A stretch of DNA of 64,000 nt from Corythucha ciliata. Taxonomy: Eukaryota > Arthropoda > Insecta > Hemiptera > Tingidae. Each line of letters begins with the position of its first letter. Within the stretch, counting starts at the first letter, position 1. Position numbers and translations under genes: made by a program. Positions 21,515 through 33,144 of the stretch are shown here, piece by piece. The notes beneath the pieces were generated by a model that saw only the letters and a list, made by a program, of their open reading frames with translations, was not told where the DNA came from and did no database searches. Location: positions 15,562,001 to 15,626,000 of the forward strand of contig CM075937.1 in assembly GCA_038030265.1 (NCBI GenBank). Direction: 5' to 3'.

Positions 21515-22080
21515 TATACTATTTTAAACAAACGGAAACGAAAAAGAATAAGCTATGGAACAAACAATTCCGGCTATGTGTCTGGTTGCGTGAAGTTATA
21601 TTCGAAATGGTATAAGCAAACGATAATTTTGGCAATAAAAATGGTTGATTGATTTTTCGGTAAATGTTCAGTCATATGCTGGGCCAGGTTCACATGCGTG
21701 AGGCCTATTAGAAGTTTTACAACGATACTTCTTCAAGTGCTGAGCAAGTGTTGAGTTTCACAACGCACCCATTGTTTTTGTAGACATGAAGTGGTGATTA
21801 AGATTCATATTTACTGTATGGCATGTATGTAATTGGGATCTCGAAAGACAGTAATTAAGATTGGGTTTGGTAGATAGGGTGACTTTTAGAAGTGGCTATC
21901 AAAGGTTGGAATTTGGAATTTTCAATGAAACTCTCAACAATGATTAGCATGTCTTTTTTTTGCCATTAGAGACGTGTTAGGACGTTTTCCGTTAATTGTG
22001 CATTTTTTTCAGGAAACGAGAGGAGACATTGCTAAAGTTTTTATTATATGCATACCTATCGCGTAGCATTTTCTACGTAG

Positions 22081-22295
22081 TTACAATGGGGGTTCGTGAG
22101 CTTCCGCTAATAGGGCATTAATCGGAGTGCTTCCCAAGTACTCCAGACAGAGCCTGACACACTTAGGCTGCACCCTGTCCAAGATTTGTCTTTCCAGCTT
22201 ATTTGTTCTGCTGTAGATTATGCACCCGAAATCAAGTGTAGTCCTTATTGTCGATTGGTATATCAAAAGACAAATATCATTTTTAAAATATTGTA
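22081..22295 (-). pseudogene. LINE RT C-terminal fragment
   Basis: The minus frame reads YQSTIRTTLDFGCIIYS, LDRVQPKCVRLCL, STPINALLAEAHEPPL. This is the segment after the RT thumb in jockey-like LINEs and closely resembles 30550-30760 (plus). No RT core is attached. Confidence 0.75.
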
Positions 22296-22394
22296 ATATT
22301 TATCTGTGTTTTAGTAATTTCTTGTATGTGCGTTCTCAATATCATTTTTGTATCCATGGGTAACCCTAGGAATCAGACAGTATTTTTCACCGGG

Positions 22395-22585
22395 AAAATT
22401 TTACCTTCCAACATTACTTGCTTTTCGAGGGGAACATGCCGTTTTTTGGAAAACAGACACACCGTTGATTGGGGCTATAGTCATGCCATTTTTGTCACCC
22501 CATACTATGATTTTTTGCACAGCGCTGTTCGAAGTGTTTATAGACGCGGTTATACTTCTATTAGATATATCTATATGTTCTATAT
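22395..22585 (-). pseudogene. Possible LINE endonuclease fragment
   Basis: The minus frame contains IIVWGDKNGM, similar to the GDFN box of APE-type endonucleases, next to other LINE relics. Only one motif is legible. Confidence 0.4.
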
Positions 22586-22589
22586 CACA

Positions 22590-23754
22590 GGCAGAACGCA
22601 AAAAGTCAAAATAAATGACACTGTCAGTCACGAGATGGTTCTAAAATCCGGTGTACCACAGGGTTCCGTGCTGGGTCCACTGCTGTTCATCTTGTGCTAC
22701 AACAGTATTTTCGATTTGGACATTTCGGCTACCCCATTCTGCTTCGCGGATGTCACGGTCTTAATGCTCAGTGGCGCCAACTCTGGTGTTGTTGGTGACA
22801 ACTTATTGAAAGATTTAACAGTGATAAAGCAATGGCTTAACACAAATTGCTTTTTTTTAAACTTTGAAAAGTCTTCGATTATTAAATTTTCCATTGTTTC
22901 GCGAGTCGAGGATGAAGATGACAATCATTTGGTGATTCACAATCATGTGAGGTTTAAACACGTCAAGGTGTACACGGACAGTCAGGCGGCTTTAGGGGCC
23001 ATCGTAAAACCAGTCGTGGATTCAGCACTTGGTGGCTGACTGTCGTCGTGTGATCTCAGAGGTACAGGAACTGGGGAACAGCGTTAGTTTAGCGTGGATT
23101 CCAGGCCATAGAAGTTTTGAAGGTGACCAGAGGGCGGACATGCTGGCTAAAAGAGAAGCTTCACTTAGCAACGTGGGACCGGAGCCGTCCATTGCGGTTT
23201 CAAAGAAAGTAGGAAAGGGTCAGATAAAAAACTGGGCAGACGGTGTTGCGATGAGTTCCTGGCAAGAAATATCGGCATGCAGGCAGGCGAGGTTGTGCAT
23301 AAGAAGTTGGGATAGGGGAGCGACAGCTTGGCTGTTGTCTCTACATAGGCGTAATCTACGAAGAGCAGTGGGGATGTTTACGGGCCACTATGCTGTCCGT
23401 AGGCATCTATTCAAGATGAGCATAATGGCGGACCCGATGTGTAGGGAGTGTGAAGGGGAGGAAGCGACGACGGCACCCTCAGCGATCAGGTTCCAAGTTT
23501 TTGGAACGGATAGGCTACCCGCCCTGGCACTCTCCAGAACCGAAGGGGTTCGAGTTTTGGAGTTTGTCAGGAGGGCGGCGAGGTTTGTGGACCTTAAATC
23601 TTTTGGAATGCAGGACGACAGAAAATTACAGATTTCCTCAAATACTTTTGAGGAATATGAAAAGGGGCAACCTTCGGCTCTTCGTGGTGTTCCTCCTCTT
23701 GTGAGTCGTCCAGGCGGGAGTGAGATCGGATCGGCCTTCGTTATTAATTTTTGA
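22590..23754 (+). pseudogene. LINE RT joined directly to RNase H, chimeric deletion product
   Basis: The plus frame to 23039 carries RT motif B (SGVPQGSVLGPLLF), a damaged motif C (CFADV where YADD is expected) and the thumb. Around 22960 it passes without spacing into RNase H (VYTDSQAAL), which continues in the next frame from 23029 with AWIPGH, QRADMLAK and the trailing zinc-binding-like region GHYAVRRHL...CRECE. The whole connection between RT and RNase H is missing. The damaged catalytic box and frame shifts at about 23030 and 23465 show it is inactive. Confidence 0.75.
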
Positions 23755-23920
23755 ATAAATTAAAATTCTAGACGTTTCTCCAATTCAATTATTGGACGGT
23801 GCGGGGGGGGGGAGGCGAAACTATCGCTGCGAATTTTGAATTGTGTGCCATAACGGTCACAATAGAGTCCATCTTTTCACCAAGAAGTATTAGGGCACCC
23901 TTAGACTTACGCTAATATCG

Positions 23921-24850
23921 CTAAAGCCGTTCGGCATTATTTGGGAGATTGGAGAGCATAATATTATGGTAATGGATGTGGTCAAAGCCAGGAGATACAT
24001 TTCTGCTATTGGTCTTTATAGCGGTGAAAAGCTTTTGTTGGGTAAATGTTTTCAAAAGGAAACGATTTTTAACGCTGTTAATCGTTAGTGTATTTTCCTC
24101 TACCGAGTTAATACTTTCTGGTACGCAAGGAGGACATAGTTTATCGAGAAATTCTTCTACCCACTCTAAATTTGTAGCAGGTTTGTTAGATGTTGTTCTA
24201 TTTTTCAAGTGCCTGAGAGCACGCCACATTTCTTAAATGCTAGTGTTTTTATTTATACCTTCACAATATTTTTTCCACGTGTTCTTTTACTTTCTCTGAT
24301 AACTTTATTGGCTATAGCAGTGAATCTTTGGTAAGAGATATAGTTTGAGTATTTAGGACAGGTCTTGTATGAGAGGTAAGAGGATTTTTTGTTCGCAACA
24401 GCCGATCTACATTCATCATTCCACCAAGATTTGATGTAAGCTTGTTTACTAGAAGCTTTGTACTTGGGGATAGTCTTGTCACACGCTCTGTTAATATTTT
24501 TGACGAAGACGTCATAGTCAGTGGGAGAAGCGGACGATAATTGTTCCAAGGTATATGCAACGAGATATATAAAAGAACTGGATTGCTCATCACTGCTCAT
24601 AAAGAATAGCAACCATTTAAGTTCCCAAGTAGTTGAGAGGGGTGGAGTTTCAAAATAAGTACCGTGTTGCCATAACTACACAAGGAGAGTGACAGGGTGA
24701 TTGTTTATCAGGGGACGACCTGCCCCCTCCATTCCGCTGTAAGCAATCTTGGTTTATATGTATATCGTTGGGTATATGTTTCCATTAATTTAGAATAACC
24801 TTCCCAATTTGCCTTTTCTAGATTCCATTTTCTCGGTGCGTATTATGAAT
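23921..24850 (-). pseudogene. LINE ORF2 linker between endonuclease and RT
   Basis: Minus strand: RKWNLEKANWEGYSKLMETY (about 24845-24780), then NRACDKTIPKYK and SWWNDECR (24520-24410), then MWRALRHLKNR and EWVEEFLDKLCPPC (24229-24120). The same order and wording occurs on plus at 28975-29500, so both are one family. A foreign or degenerate stretch interrupts at 24610-24740. RT itself is absent. Confidence 0.75.
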
Positions 24851-24912
24851 AAAAGGTAATTCGAATATTTCGAAAGGTTCGTTTCGAATATGATGGGGAG
24901 ATGGTTTGATCC

Positions 24913-25065
24913 TAAAGGCCCAATTTCACGTACCCGAGTGCTCGGACGAGACGTCATTCGGCCGAATAAAGCCCCATGTAATCAGTTCAGACAGTACTCG
25001 GCCCAGTGAGGGGCGAGTGATTTTGAGCGAGTCAGGAAATAAGACCCGTAAAATATCAGAATTGA
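24913..25065. mobile_element. Fragment of the Harbinger family found whole at 49172-49958
   Basis: Starts AGGCCCAATTTCACGTACCC and matches the complement of 49800-49958 over about 140 bases, including CGGCCGAATAAAGCCCC and GAGTGATTTTGA words. Only one end is present. Confidence 0.7.
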
Positions 25066-25421
25066 TAAATATACAGGGTGGTCGGTTTTGGCTTGTACGA
25101 ATAAAATTGTTTTGTTGACGCCCGTTGCTCTACAACGAAACTACTCGCGGAGAAGTTTCTCAATTTATTTAATTTTAACGTACGTGTATCTACTGTAAAT
25201 ATTATCTAGACGTTTTTAGAATTTATTTATTTTTTATACGCAATTTTGCCAAAACGGCCGATGGCCAAAATGTACCACCCGATAAGAGTAAGCAGGGGAC
25301 AAACAGCAAAAATGCATCGGATACAGAAAATATGGAAGTAGGAGATGTAAATATCCCTGAAAAAAAAAATTCAGAAACTCCAATTAATACCGATTTGACA
25401 ACAACGCAAAAACAAGATATA

Positions 25422-27324
25422 GGCCAGTCAATATAAACATCAAACATCGCAAATATGCATGTAATTTTTTTTATTTTTGCATGTTGTTAGGGCCAATGAG
25501 AGTAGTTTATACTCAAGTTTGCAACCCTCAAAACCTTGTGCTCAACTCGTGGCACTCGAAAAACCAAGAAATTTCATCACTTTTTTCTCTTTTTTAAACA
25601 AAACTACCAGAAGAAAGCGCTTTTCGAGCATGACCACAGTATACATTGTTAAAGCCAATTAAATTTGCTACAATTAAAGCCCAGCCCGAGCATCCTGGGT
25701 CTGTTAGTTCAGGAAATACAACCAGTCAACAAAATACTTAATCTCGCCAAAAAGCGAGATTTTATTGGTAGGGTAACTTTTCAAGACCCGTAGCACTCAA
25801 ATACCGGTGATTCGTACTTGGTTAAAAAAAAAATGAGAGGGGAGGTTGTACGTCCAAAATGCAACAAAAAATTACCTATGTCCTAAGGTCAGATTTCGAT
25901 TCCTAGCCGAGATAATCAATTTGTTGTTTTTAGCACATCACGGGTTTTCGCAACAAAAACAGGTGTAACATGGGAAGTAAGCGTCCTAGGTTAAATCCAA
26001 CGACACCATTGAAAAGAGCACCCTTTTCCTGTGTGAGTAAAGACATTTTGTCCAATGATAGTGAAAGATTCTTTGAGTAAACTGGGAAAATATCAGGATA
26101 TTTTAAAAAATGTCAGTTTTTGACAACTGTTCAAAGCTAGACTACATTGGCCATGGTGCTCCCAGCGCCGGGCAAATTCCTCTAAAACTGAGTGAAGTAA
26201 CTTAGTTTAATACTTCATGCTTATTTTACTCCTGTCCTTCGCAATGTTTCGAGAAAAATCCATTGTTATACCAAAAAATGAGGCAATTAAGCCCATTTTG
26301 AGTGCCTACAAGAAGATCAAGAGCCATTCCTAAAACTTTTTTTTTCAGCTTAATTCAATTTTACTACGCTAATCTATGAGGAAAGCTGAAAAAAACATTC
26401 TTGGAATAGCTTTCGTATCTTCTTTTAGGCACTCAAAATGGGCTTAATTGCCTCATTTTTTGGTATAACAATGGATTTTTATCAAAACATTGCGAAGGGC
26501 AGGAGTAAAATAAGCATGAAGTATTAAACTAAGTTACTTCACTCAGTTTTAGAGGAATTTGCCCGGCGCTGGGAGCACCATGGCCAATGTAGTCTAGCTT
26601 TGAACAGTTGTCAAAAACTGACATTTTTTAAAATATCCTGATATTTTCCCAGTTTACTCAAAGAATCTTTCACTATCATTGGACAAAATGTCTTTACTCA
26701 CACAGAAAAAAGGGTGCTCTTTTCAGTGGTGTCGTTGGATTTAACCTAGGGCGCTTACTTCCCATGTTACAGCTGTTTTTGTTGCGAAAACCCGTGATGT
26801 GCCAAAAACAACAAATTGATTATCTCGGCTAGGAAACGAAATCTGACCTTAGGACATAGGACATTTTTTGTTGCATTTTGGACGTACAGCCTCCCCTCTC
26901 ATTTTTTTTTTTAACCAAGTACGAATCACCGGTATTTGAGTGCTACGGGTCTTGAAAAGTTACCCTACCAATAAAATATCGCTTTTTGGCGAGATTAAGT
27001 ATTTTGTTGACTGGTTGTATTTCCTGAACTAACAGACCCAAGATGCTCGGGCTGGGCTTTAATTGTAGCATATTTAGTTGGCTTTAACAATGTATACTGT
27101 GGTCATGCTCGAAAAACTCTTTCTTCTGGTAGTTTTGTTAAAAAAAGAGAAAAAAGTGATGAAATTTCTTGGTTTTTCGAGTGCCACGAGTTGAGCACAA
27201 GGTTTTGAGGGTTGCAAACCTGAGTAATAACTGCTCTCATTGGTCCTAACAACACGCGAATAAAAAATTAATTACATGCATGTTTGCGATTTACCCAGAT
27301 TTTTTTTGTCTATATTGACTGGTC
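25422..27324. mobile_element. Near-perfect 1.9-kb palindrome inserted in a LINE ORF1
   Basis: The left arm from GGCCAGTCAATATA at 25422 and the right arm ending TATATTGACTGGTC at 27324 pair over almost their whole length of about 900 bp, with scattered substitutions and a few indels. The centre is near 26373, where the loop is only about 30-40 bp. No coding frame or promoter stands out. It is a foldback-type insertion of unknown superfamily. Confidence 0.85.
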
Positions 27325-27793
27325 TAATAAGGAAAGGTTATTGCCAACCTGACATTTTGAAGAAATAGACAAAGGTCCTGTCATTGTTTTTATTGAGGGC
27401 GAGGGTGAGGGAAACGGGGTAACCCGGATCCATTCCATGTCTTTAGGAAAATTAATTTTCGAATCACACCCCAAAATAAAACAGTGCAAGGGTGTTTGCC
27501 ATGATCTCGCTGAAGAAGATATCGTGAAGGACAGTCAAATACCAAATTACGAGCCTACCAAAGTAATTAAAGCCGAACGTTTTTCTTGTGGAATCACTGA
27601 GAGCGACAAAACTTCATATCCACCTACTCAAACCATATTACTGACATTCAGAGAACAAACTCTACCTGACTATGTTATCTTGCATTGCGTAAGGTCCCCT
27701 GTCGAAGTTTATAGTCTACACCCCTCGCATTAATCAATGCTTTAAATGTCTACAATACGGACAAAAACAAGAACATTGTAAAAGTAATTCCAG

Positions 27794-27922
27794 GGGCCCT
27801 AGTTAGAGTGTCGGGAAAAAATCCCGCACGCGGTATCCAGGGACGCTTCATCAGAGATAGTACAATCTCGCCATAGCAACCACCTCACGTGAGTTTTTCC
27901 CGACAACTCAAACTAAAGGCCC
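27794..27922. mobile_element. MITE between two zinc knuckles of a LINE ORF1
   Basis: Inverted ends GGGCCCTAGTTAGAGTGTCG and, on minus, GGGCCTTTAGTTTGAGTTGT, both followed by CGGGAAAAA. The word CCAGG flanks both sides, and removing one copy restores the Arg codon and the spacing of the zinc-knuckle frame, which supports a short target duplication. Confidence 0.7.
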
Positions 27923-28499
27923 AGGTGCAATAAATGTGGGGAACAACATTCAATTAATGAATGTGATATAATCAAACCTCTGCATTGCCTTCGTTGCAAA
28001 GGACAACATTCAGCTCTTTCAAAAAACATATGTCCTGAATTCACAAGACAATAATCAATCAGAACTTTAATGACCGAAGAAAACATATCCTTCACAGAAG
28101 CAAAATGCAATCTGAACAACCAATCATTTAGAACTGTTTTAACAAAGCAAGTTCCAAATTTCCTAATTTAAATCACACAGGTGTTTTTTCCCCGCTGCAA
28201 ACAACAAGTAGGATGCCCCCCATGAGACATCGCCCAAACAACCCCGCCCCCTAACAGAACAATAGAACATCACAGATAAATCCTGGAAGATCACCGACGG
28301 GATTTGTTTATATGTGCCACAATCGGAAAACATCCTTATTCCCCTCCCCAAACGTCCCCTATTACCTAAACTGATACAGAAACTTTTTGTGAAGCAGTAG
28401 TCTAAAAAACCTTGAAAACTACCAACAAAAATATTATACAAGAAATTAAAACTCGAAGATAACATTATAGATTAACTGAATGAAACCCCCACTCAAAAT

Positions 28500-31490
28500 A
28501 TTACAATAGCATGCGAGATCTGCAATCAGTAACAAAGGTAGCCTAGAGATATGCCTTTCTCAAAACGACATCGGCATAGCGAGACCTGGTTTCAACCCAA
28601 TAAATATGTTAGTTTCAGTGGCTAACTGTAACAACGTAAGGAACGACAAGAATGATGGCAAGGCAGGTTTCGCAATATTAATGAAAAATTGCTGCAGGCT
28701 GTAGTAGTTCCACCCGAAAGATTTCCGTGTATTCGTCACGTTTACTTGTTGCATTTTACGGCCGGTTTACGGAGACGAAGAGCATGAGCCTGCGGTGGTC
28801 GTTGGTGGGTGATCCAGTGATAGATGAAGATGAGTGTGGTGGGGCTGTGTGTGTAGGTAGAAGGGGAATGCTCTACTTGATGGCGAAGAAGGAGCGGGGT
28901 TAGAGTGAAATGCGCATAGTCAGATCGCCAGCGAGAAATTCTTCCAAACTTTGAGAAAATGTATCAGTGTATACTCTCGAAGGAAGTGGAATCTAAATAA
29001 AGCATACTGGGAAGAGACCTCTACTATATTAATGGAAGGCTATACAACATATGAACAATTAAAAGCCCCTTTCCCTACAAACTACAAAAAATTCATTAAC
29101 AATATCAATAAAGCCTGTGACAAGACCATACCAAAATACAAAGAGGTTAAAAACATAAAATACAGTCAACCTTGGTGGAACGACGAATGTAAGTCTGCCA
29201 CGATAAATAGAAAAAACGCATATCTATTACCTACCACATGTATAAAACTCAGTCCAAGTCCGCAAACTACATTTCTTATCAAATTGCAACAGCTAGAGCA
29301 AAAAAACTAATAAAAGAGAGCGAGAGGAAGACTTGGGAACAATACTGCGAAAATATAAAGAAATGTGGCGTGCCTTCAAACGCTTAAAAAACCAAAAATC
29401 CTCTAATAATCCCCCTATGACTATGAGAAATACCGAGTGGGTGCAAGATTATTTTGATAAAATATGTCCCCCTTTTATTCAAGAAGATATTAAACTAGAA
29501 GAGCCCCTAATAATGAGCATTTCATTTTGAAACCTCTTACACAAAGAGAACTTGCCAACGCTATGAAAAGCACTAAAAATGCAGCCCCCGGATGGGACAA
29601 TATCCATTATCCGATGATATCCAATCTACCAAAAAACCAAAAGACTATTATTGGAAATTTACAATAGGCGTGGACTGCAGGTTCCTTTCCCGAAGAATGG
29701 AAAAACTACTTAATAGTACCTATTTTAAAGACGCACAAGCCAGAAAATGTCTCTAACACATACCGACCGATATCTCTGTCGTCCTGCATCCTCAAGACTA
29801 TGGAAAGAATGATCAAGTGTAGACTCGATTGGTACCTAGAGAAAAACACATTAATACCCGTCGAAAAATTTGGCTTTCGGAAGGGAAAAACAATACAAGA
29901 TTGTCACACTCTTTTACTCACGGATATTATAGATTTGGCATTCAATACTAATAAAAATTTAGTTGCGGTATTCCTAGATACAGCTGGAGCATGCGATAAC
30001 GTAAATCTAAAAATACGCCCTTTGTTTATAAACAACATCCTTTACGACGGAAGAAACGTATTTTTAAGAATAAATAATGAAATAATCGGTCCGAAAACAG
30101 CTCGATTAGGAATTCCTCTAGGAGACATTCTAAGCTATCTATTATATCCCATTTATACAGCTGATCTTAAAAACTACTCTCACCCAAACTTCAATATTAT
30201 TCAATATGCTGATGACATCTGCTTATACACAATAAATAATAGTATTCCAACATGCTTACAATATTTACAAAATTTACTAACATGGACCAATGCAAATGGC
30301 ATGACTTTCACCCCAGAAAAATCAGTGGTATGCCCTTTCACTAGAAGAAGAAATTTACTTTTACAAGAGGAACAAACTTTAGGAGGCTTATCCTTTCCCG
30401 TCAGAAATAGCCAGTGTCCGGTTCCTAGGCTTACATTTAGATAGTAAGCTAAAATGGAAAAATCATGTACAAACATATTAACGAAAACTATGAGAAATAT
30501 TTCAATATTTTAAAGATGATCTGTTACAACAATTATGGGACTGATCCAGCTACCTGCCTTTTGTTCTACAGATCAACTATCAGGACAATAATTGATGTTG
30601 GAAGTATTTTTTATAGCAGAGCTAACAAAACAATGATGCAAATGCTAGACAGATTACAATACAAATGCACTAGACTATGCATGGGATACTTGGAAAGCAT
30701 CCCGATCAATGTTATTTTAGAAGAATCTCACGAACCCCCCCCCCCCTTGAATTACGACGTAAACTACTATGTGATAGATATGTTTTAAAAGCCCTATCAA
30801 CATCTCCTCTTCTTTACCGAAAAATATCCCAACTTAGCAACAACAGTTCCTACGTAACTGCTATTGGAGAAATAAAACCCACGCCTGTAATAGTGGACAG
30901 CTTGCTCGACTCGTCGAAATTCCGACCCCTAGTTACCTAATCCGATAAACACCCCATATTTGCAAAACAAACCTACTTATAGTACCATTAGAAATACCTA
31001 TTATATACATGTCTCATTACAAAGATAAAACATCCCCACTTCAAAGAAGAAATAATGCCTCTGATACCAGGCAAACACACAATTTACACAGACGGATCTT
31101 GAAAGGATGTGAATGTGGGATCAGCCTTCTTAGACAAAACCAATATCACAAAAAAAAATTTAGGTTTTCTAGCTATTTTTCAAACTTTTCGGCGGAATGC
31201 GTTGCAATAATTGAAGCCCTAAAACACGTAGAAACTTCCACTGACAGTGACTTTACAATTTTAACTGATAGTCGAAGCGTTGCTGAGAGTATTTCACTCT
31301 TCAACAATGACGCTAATTCATCTTACCTGTTAGTTAAGATAGTAAACTTATTACACCTTATCACCTGCACACAGAGCAAAACAATTACAATAACTTGGAT
31401 CAAAGGGCATGCCCACTTGGAAATGAAGAAGTCGACCTGCTTGCCAACAAAGGCAGTACATGCAATAATATACCGTAATATAAAATCTAA
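28500..31490 (+). pseudogene. Jockey-like LINE ORF2: endonuclease, RT and RNase H
   Basis: Order of parts: endonuclease start (SQNDIGIARPGFNP, GKAGFAILM, 28550-28700), an alien stretch 28755-28930, linker (NKACDKTIPKYK, PWWNDECK), and RT from 29530 with NTYRPISLSSC, KFGFRKGK, motif A FLDTAGACDN, motif B GIPLGDILS and motif C QYADDICLY near 30200. The RT tail (30540-30780) follows, then RNase H (31185-31440) with SAECVAIIEAL, LTDSRS and ITWIKGHA. Motif A and B keep the shape but not the usual residues. Several stops and shifts are present. With 25240-28250 this is the most complete LINE in the window. Confidence 0.8.
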
Positions 31491-31529
31491 TAAAAAATGT
31501 ATAAAATATAAAATCTTAGTCCATCAAAA

Positions 31530-32164
31530 ATCAGAATCGATTTTCGGAAACTTGGAATTGACGGCCTTTGTCTTCGTTGCGGGAAAAGCAACCATCATGC
31601 GAAGAACTGTCGCACATAACGTTCGAACTTGAAGTGTTTGAAATGTAGTGAGACTGGACACGTTTCTTCAGTCTGTCTGCGGTCCCAACTCCGAAATCGA
31701 CCTACCCAATCAGTGAATTCGACCGTGATCGACAAAGGCGAAAACGAAGATACCGCTACTGATGAATCCTATTCTTATGGTATCCAGCACATCATCGACG
31801 TTTTTCAAAACTAGGATCCTATTAAAACTTATTCGCCGATTTTACGTCACAGTTATCATCGAAGGACATCCAGTTAAATTTGAAGTCGACTCAGGTTCCG
31901 CTTTTACATTTCTTCCTCGAATTCAGTTTCAAAGAATGCAACTAAACTCTCCACTAGAATAGAGTAAACTTCGTTTCCGTTCTTATACATACACGGGACA
32001 TATTCACTCCAGACGGTAAAGTGACTGTCAGAGCGTCTTGCAAAGGCAAAGAAGTCGAAGAGACAATTTACGTCGTTCCCGATTCCTTTGAAGCCATATT
32101 AGGTCGCGCCTGGATAAGACGGCTCCGCATCGATCTCAAAACGCTCGATGATCTTTCTGAAATT
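31530..32164 (+). pseudogene. Gypsy element 1: gag zinc knuckles and protease, 5' part
   Basis: Two CCHC-type knuckles (CGKSNHHAKNC, then CLKCSETGHVSSVC at 31640-31680) are followed by an aspartic protease with VDSGSAFTFLP near 31885 and the family's second box ILGRAWIRRL near 32097. The upstream gag is missing because the copy abuts the LINE RNase H at about 31490. Stops at about 31812 and 31960 break the frame. The coding line resumes at 35983 after the inserted element. Confidence 0.7.
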
Positions 32165-32490
32165 AGTAGGGACCCGAGGCGTGTATGAGGGCGCAGGATA
32201 ACGAGATAACGAGACAACGACACGCCCCCGGCCACGCCCACCTCCGGCCCCCAAATCGTCCATTTTGTACCCGCCCCCATCCCCTCCGGCCACCAAGTTG
32301 GCCACTTTGTACCCGCCCCCATCCCCGAATCGGCCATCCGGTCCCCGGCCATACCCGCCCCCGGCCGTACCCGCCCCCCCGAATCGTTTCGCCCCAATCG
32401 GAGTTCCCCTCCAGTTGCCTGTTCCCGCCCCTCGACAGCCTCCCTGTTGCCCGTTCCCGCCCCCCGGGCCGCCCCTGGGTTCGAACCACC
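32165..32490 (+). repeat. Left terminal inverted repeat, GC-rich
   Basis: Perfect partner of the right end for about 65 bases, then looser similarity. The inner part repeats a unit containing ATCGGCCA or CCATTTTGTACCCGCCCCC. The long frames on both strands here are by-products of the repeat. Confidence 0.8.
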
Positions 32491-32583
32491 GCGCTTCAGG
32501 ATAGTCCAACACCACCGCAGTGAGTTGTAATAAGAGTGGGAACCGTCCACTCATGTGTACGGATTACTTACTCAGAAAAAGAG

Positions 32584-33016
32584 CATAAATAGGGAACCGT
32601 TCGGAAAAAATAGCCCAACAGGCAATACGCGATTGTCTGAAGCTTTAGGTCAATTCATACATGCCAAGTTCCTGAATCAATTCATACATGCCAAGTTTGA
32701 AGTTCCTGAAAACTAACTAAAAAATAAAAAAATGCGCGTGGATGATGGAATCCCCCCCCCCCCCCGTAGTATAAGTTGTGCAAAGAGTATACGGTCTCGA
32801 GTAATATTTGACATTGGTTATATCGTAGCGTATCCTGGCATCAGTGGAAGAGGAGGAGGAAACCGAAGAGGATGAAAATGTAAAGTATATGCAACTTATA
32901 CATGATAGACTTATTCATTAAAAACAATAAATTTACAGAATAGCATTATCTCGATTGGCTCAACGAGCAACTCTGAGTCACCGGACTCCGATTATTCTAG
33001 CATAGACCAAAACTAA
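32584..33016 (+). CDS. Small acidic gene A of the 3.8-kb element (partial model)
   Basis: A TATA-like ATAAATA at 32585 precedes the unit. Two exons are visible at its 3' part. The first is 32831-32880, opened by TATATCGTAG and encoding an acidic run of Glu with Asp; it ends at GTAAAG. The second is 32939-33016, opened by TTTACAG, Ser-rich, ending YSSIDQN and stop. The start codon was not found with certainty; an ATG at 32732 leads into a run of C. It is unlike any family I know. Confidence 0.4.
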
Positions 33017-33144
33017 TACTACTACTACGAAAACTAATCATAATAATCCCTCCTACACCAAACAATATATATTTAAAGAACATATTGGTCACTATAATCC
33101 ACCCTATACCAACAAACTATTTACAATAAAAGAAAAAAAAAAAT

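Larger units (their letters stand above)
17920..21775. mobile_element. Long inverted-repeat element with subterminal repeat arrays
   Basis: Sequence 17930-18690 recurs in inverted orientation between about 19930 and 21775. The outer parts pair first (18120-18240 with 21648-21740, sharing GATTTTTCGG and GCC-AGGTTCA words), then arrays of about 155-bp units (18265-18680 against 19950-20390 and about 21530-21640). The terminal words GGTGTAAAACTCA and GGTGCGTTGTGAAACTCA are similar. The interior holds no recognisable transposase. Inverted outer arms with subterminal tandem arrays are typical of foldback elements. Confidence 0.65.
25240..28250 (+). pseudogene. Jockey-like LINE ORF1 (gag-like), split by two insertions
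   Basis: Coding starts before 25240 with an acidic N-terminus (NMEVGDVNIPEKK) and is cut at 25422 by a palindromic element ending at 27324. From 27437 the RNA-binding part continues with QTILLTFREQTLPDYVIL and V-x-x-Y, then zinc knuckles CFKCLQYG, CNKCGEQHSINEC and CLRCKGQHSA with CPEF. A 129-bp MITE interrupts between the first and second knuckle. Such ORF1 proteins bind the element RNA and act as nucleic-acid chaperones. Frame shifts near 27715 and stops near 28050 make it inactive. Confidence 0.75.

Noticed and set aside
25075..25283. Short mariner-like MITE with CAGGGTGGT and ACCACCC ends
   Set aside because: The right end lies within the ORF1-like coding frame that continues to 25422, the inverted ends match only over about ten bases, and no TA duplication is clear.
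32068..32554. Several long Gly/Arg- or Pro-rich open frames on both strands, also at 35606-36081
   Set aside because: They come from the GC-rich repeat units in the terminal inverted repeats; all six frames stay open because the repeat lacks stop-forming words.
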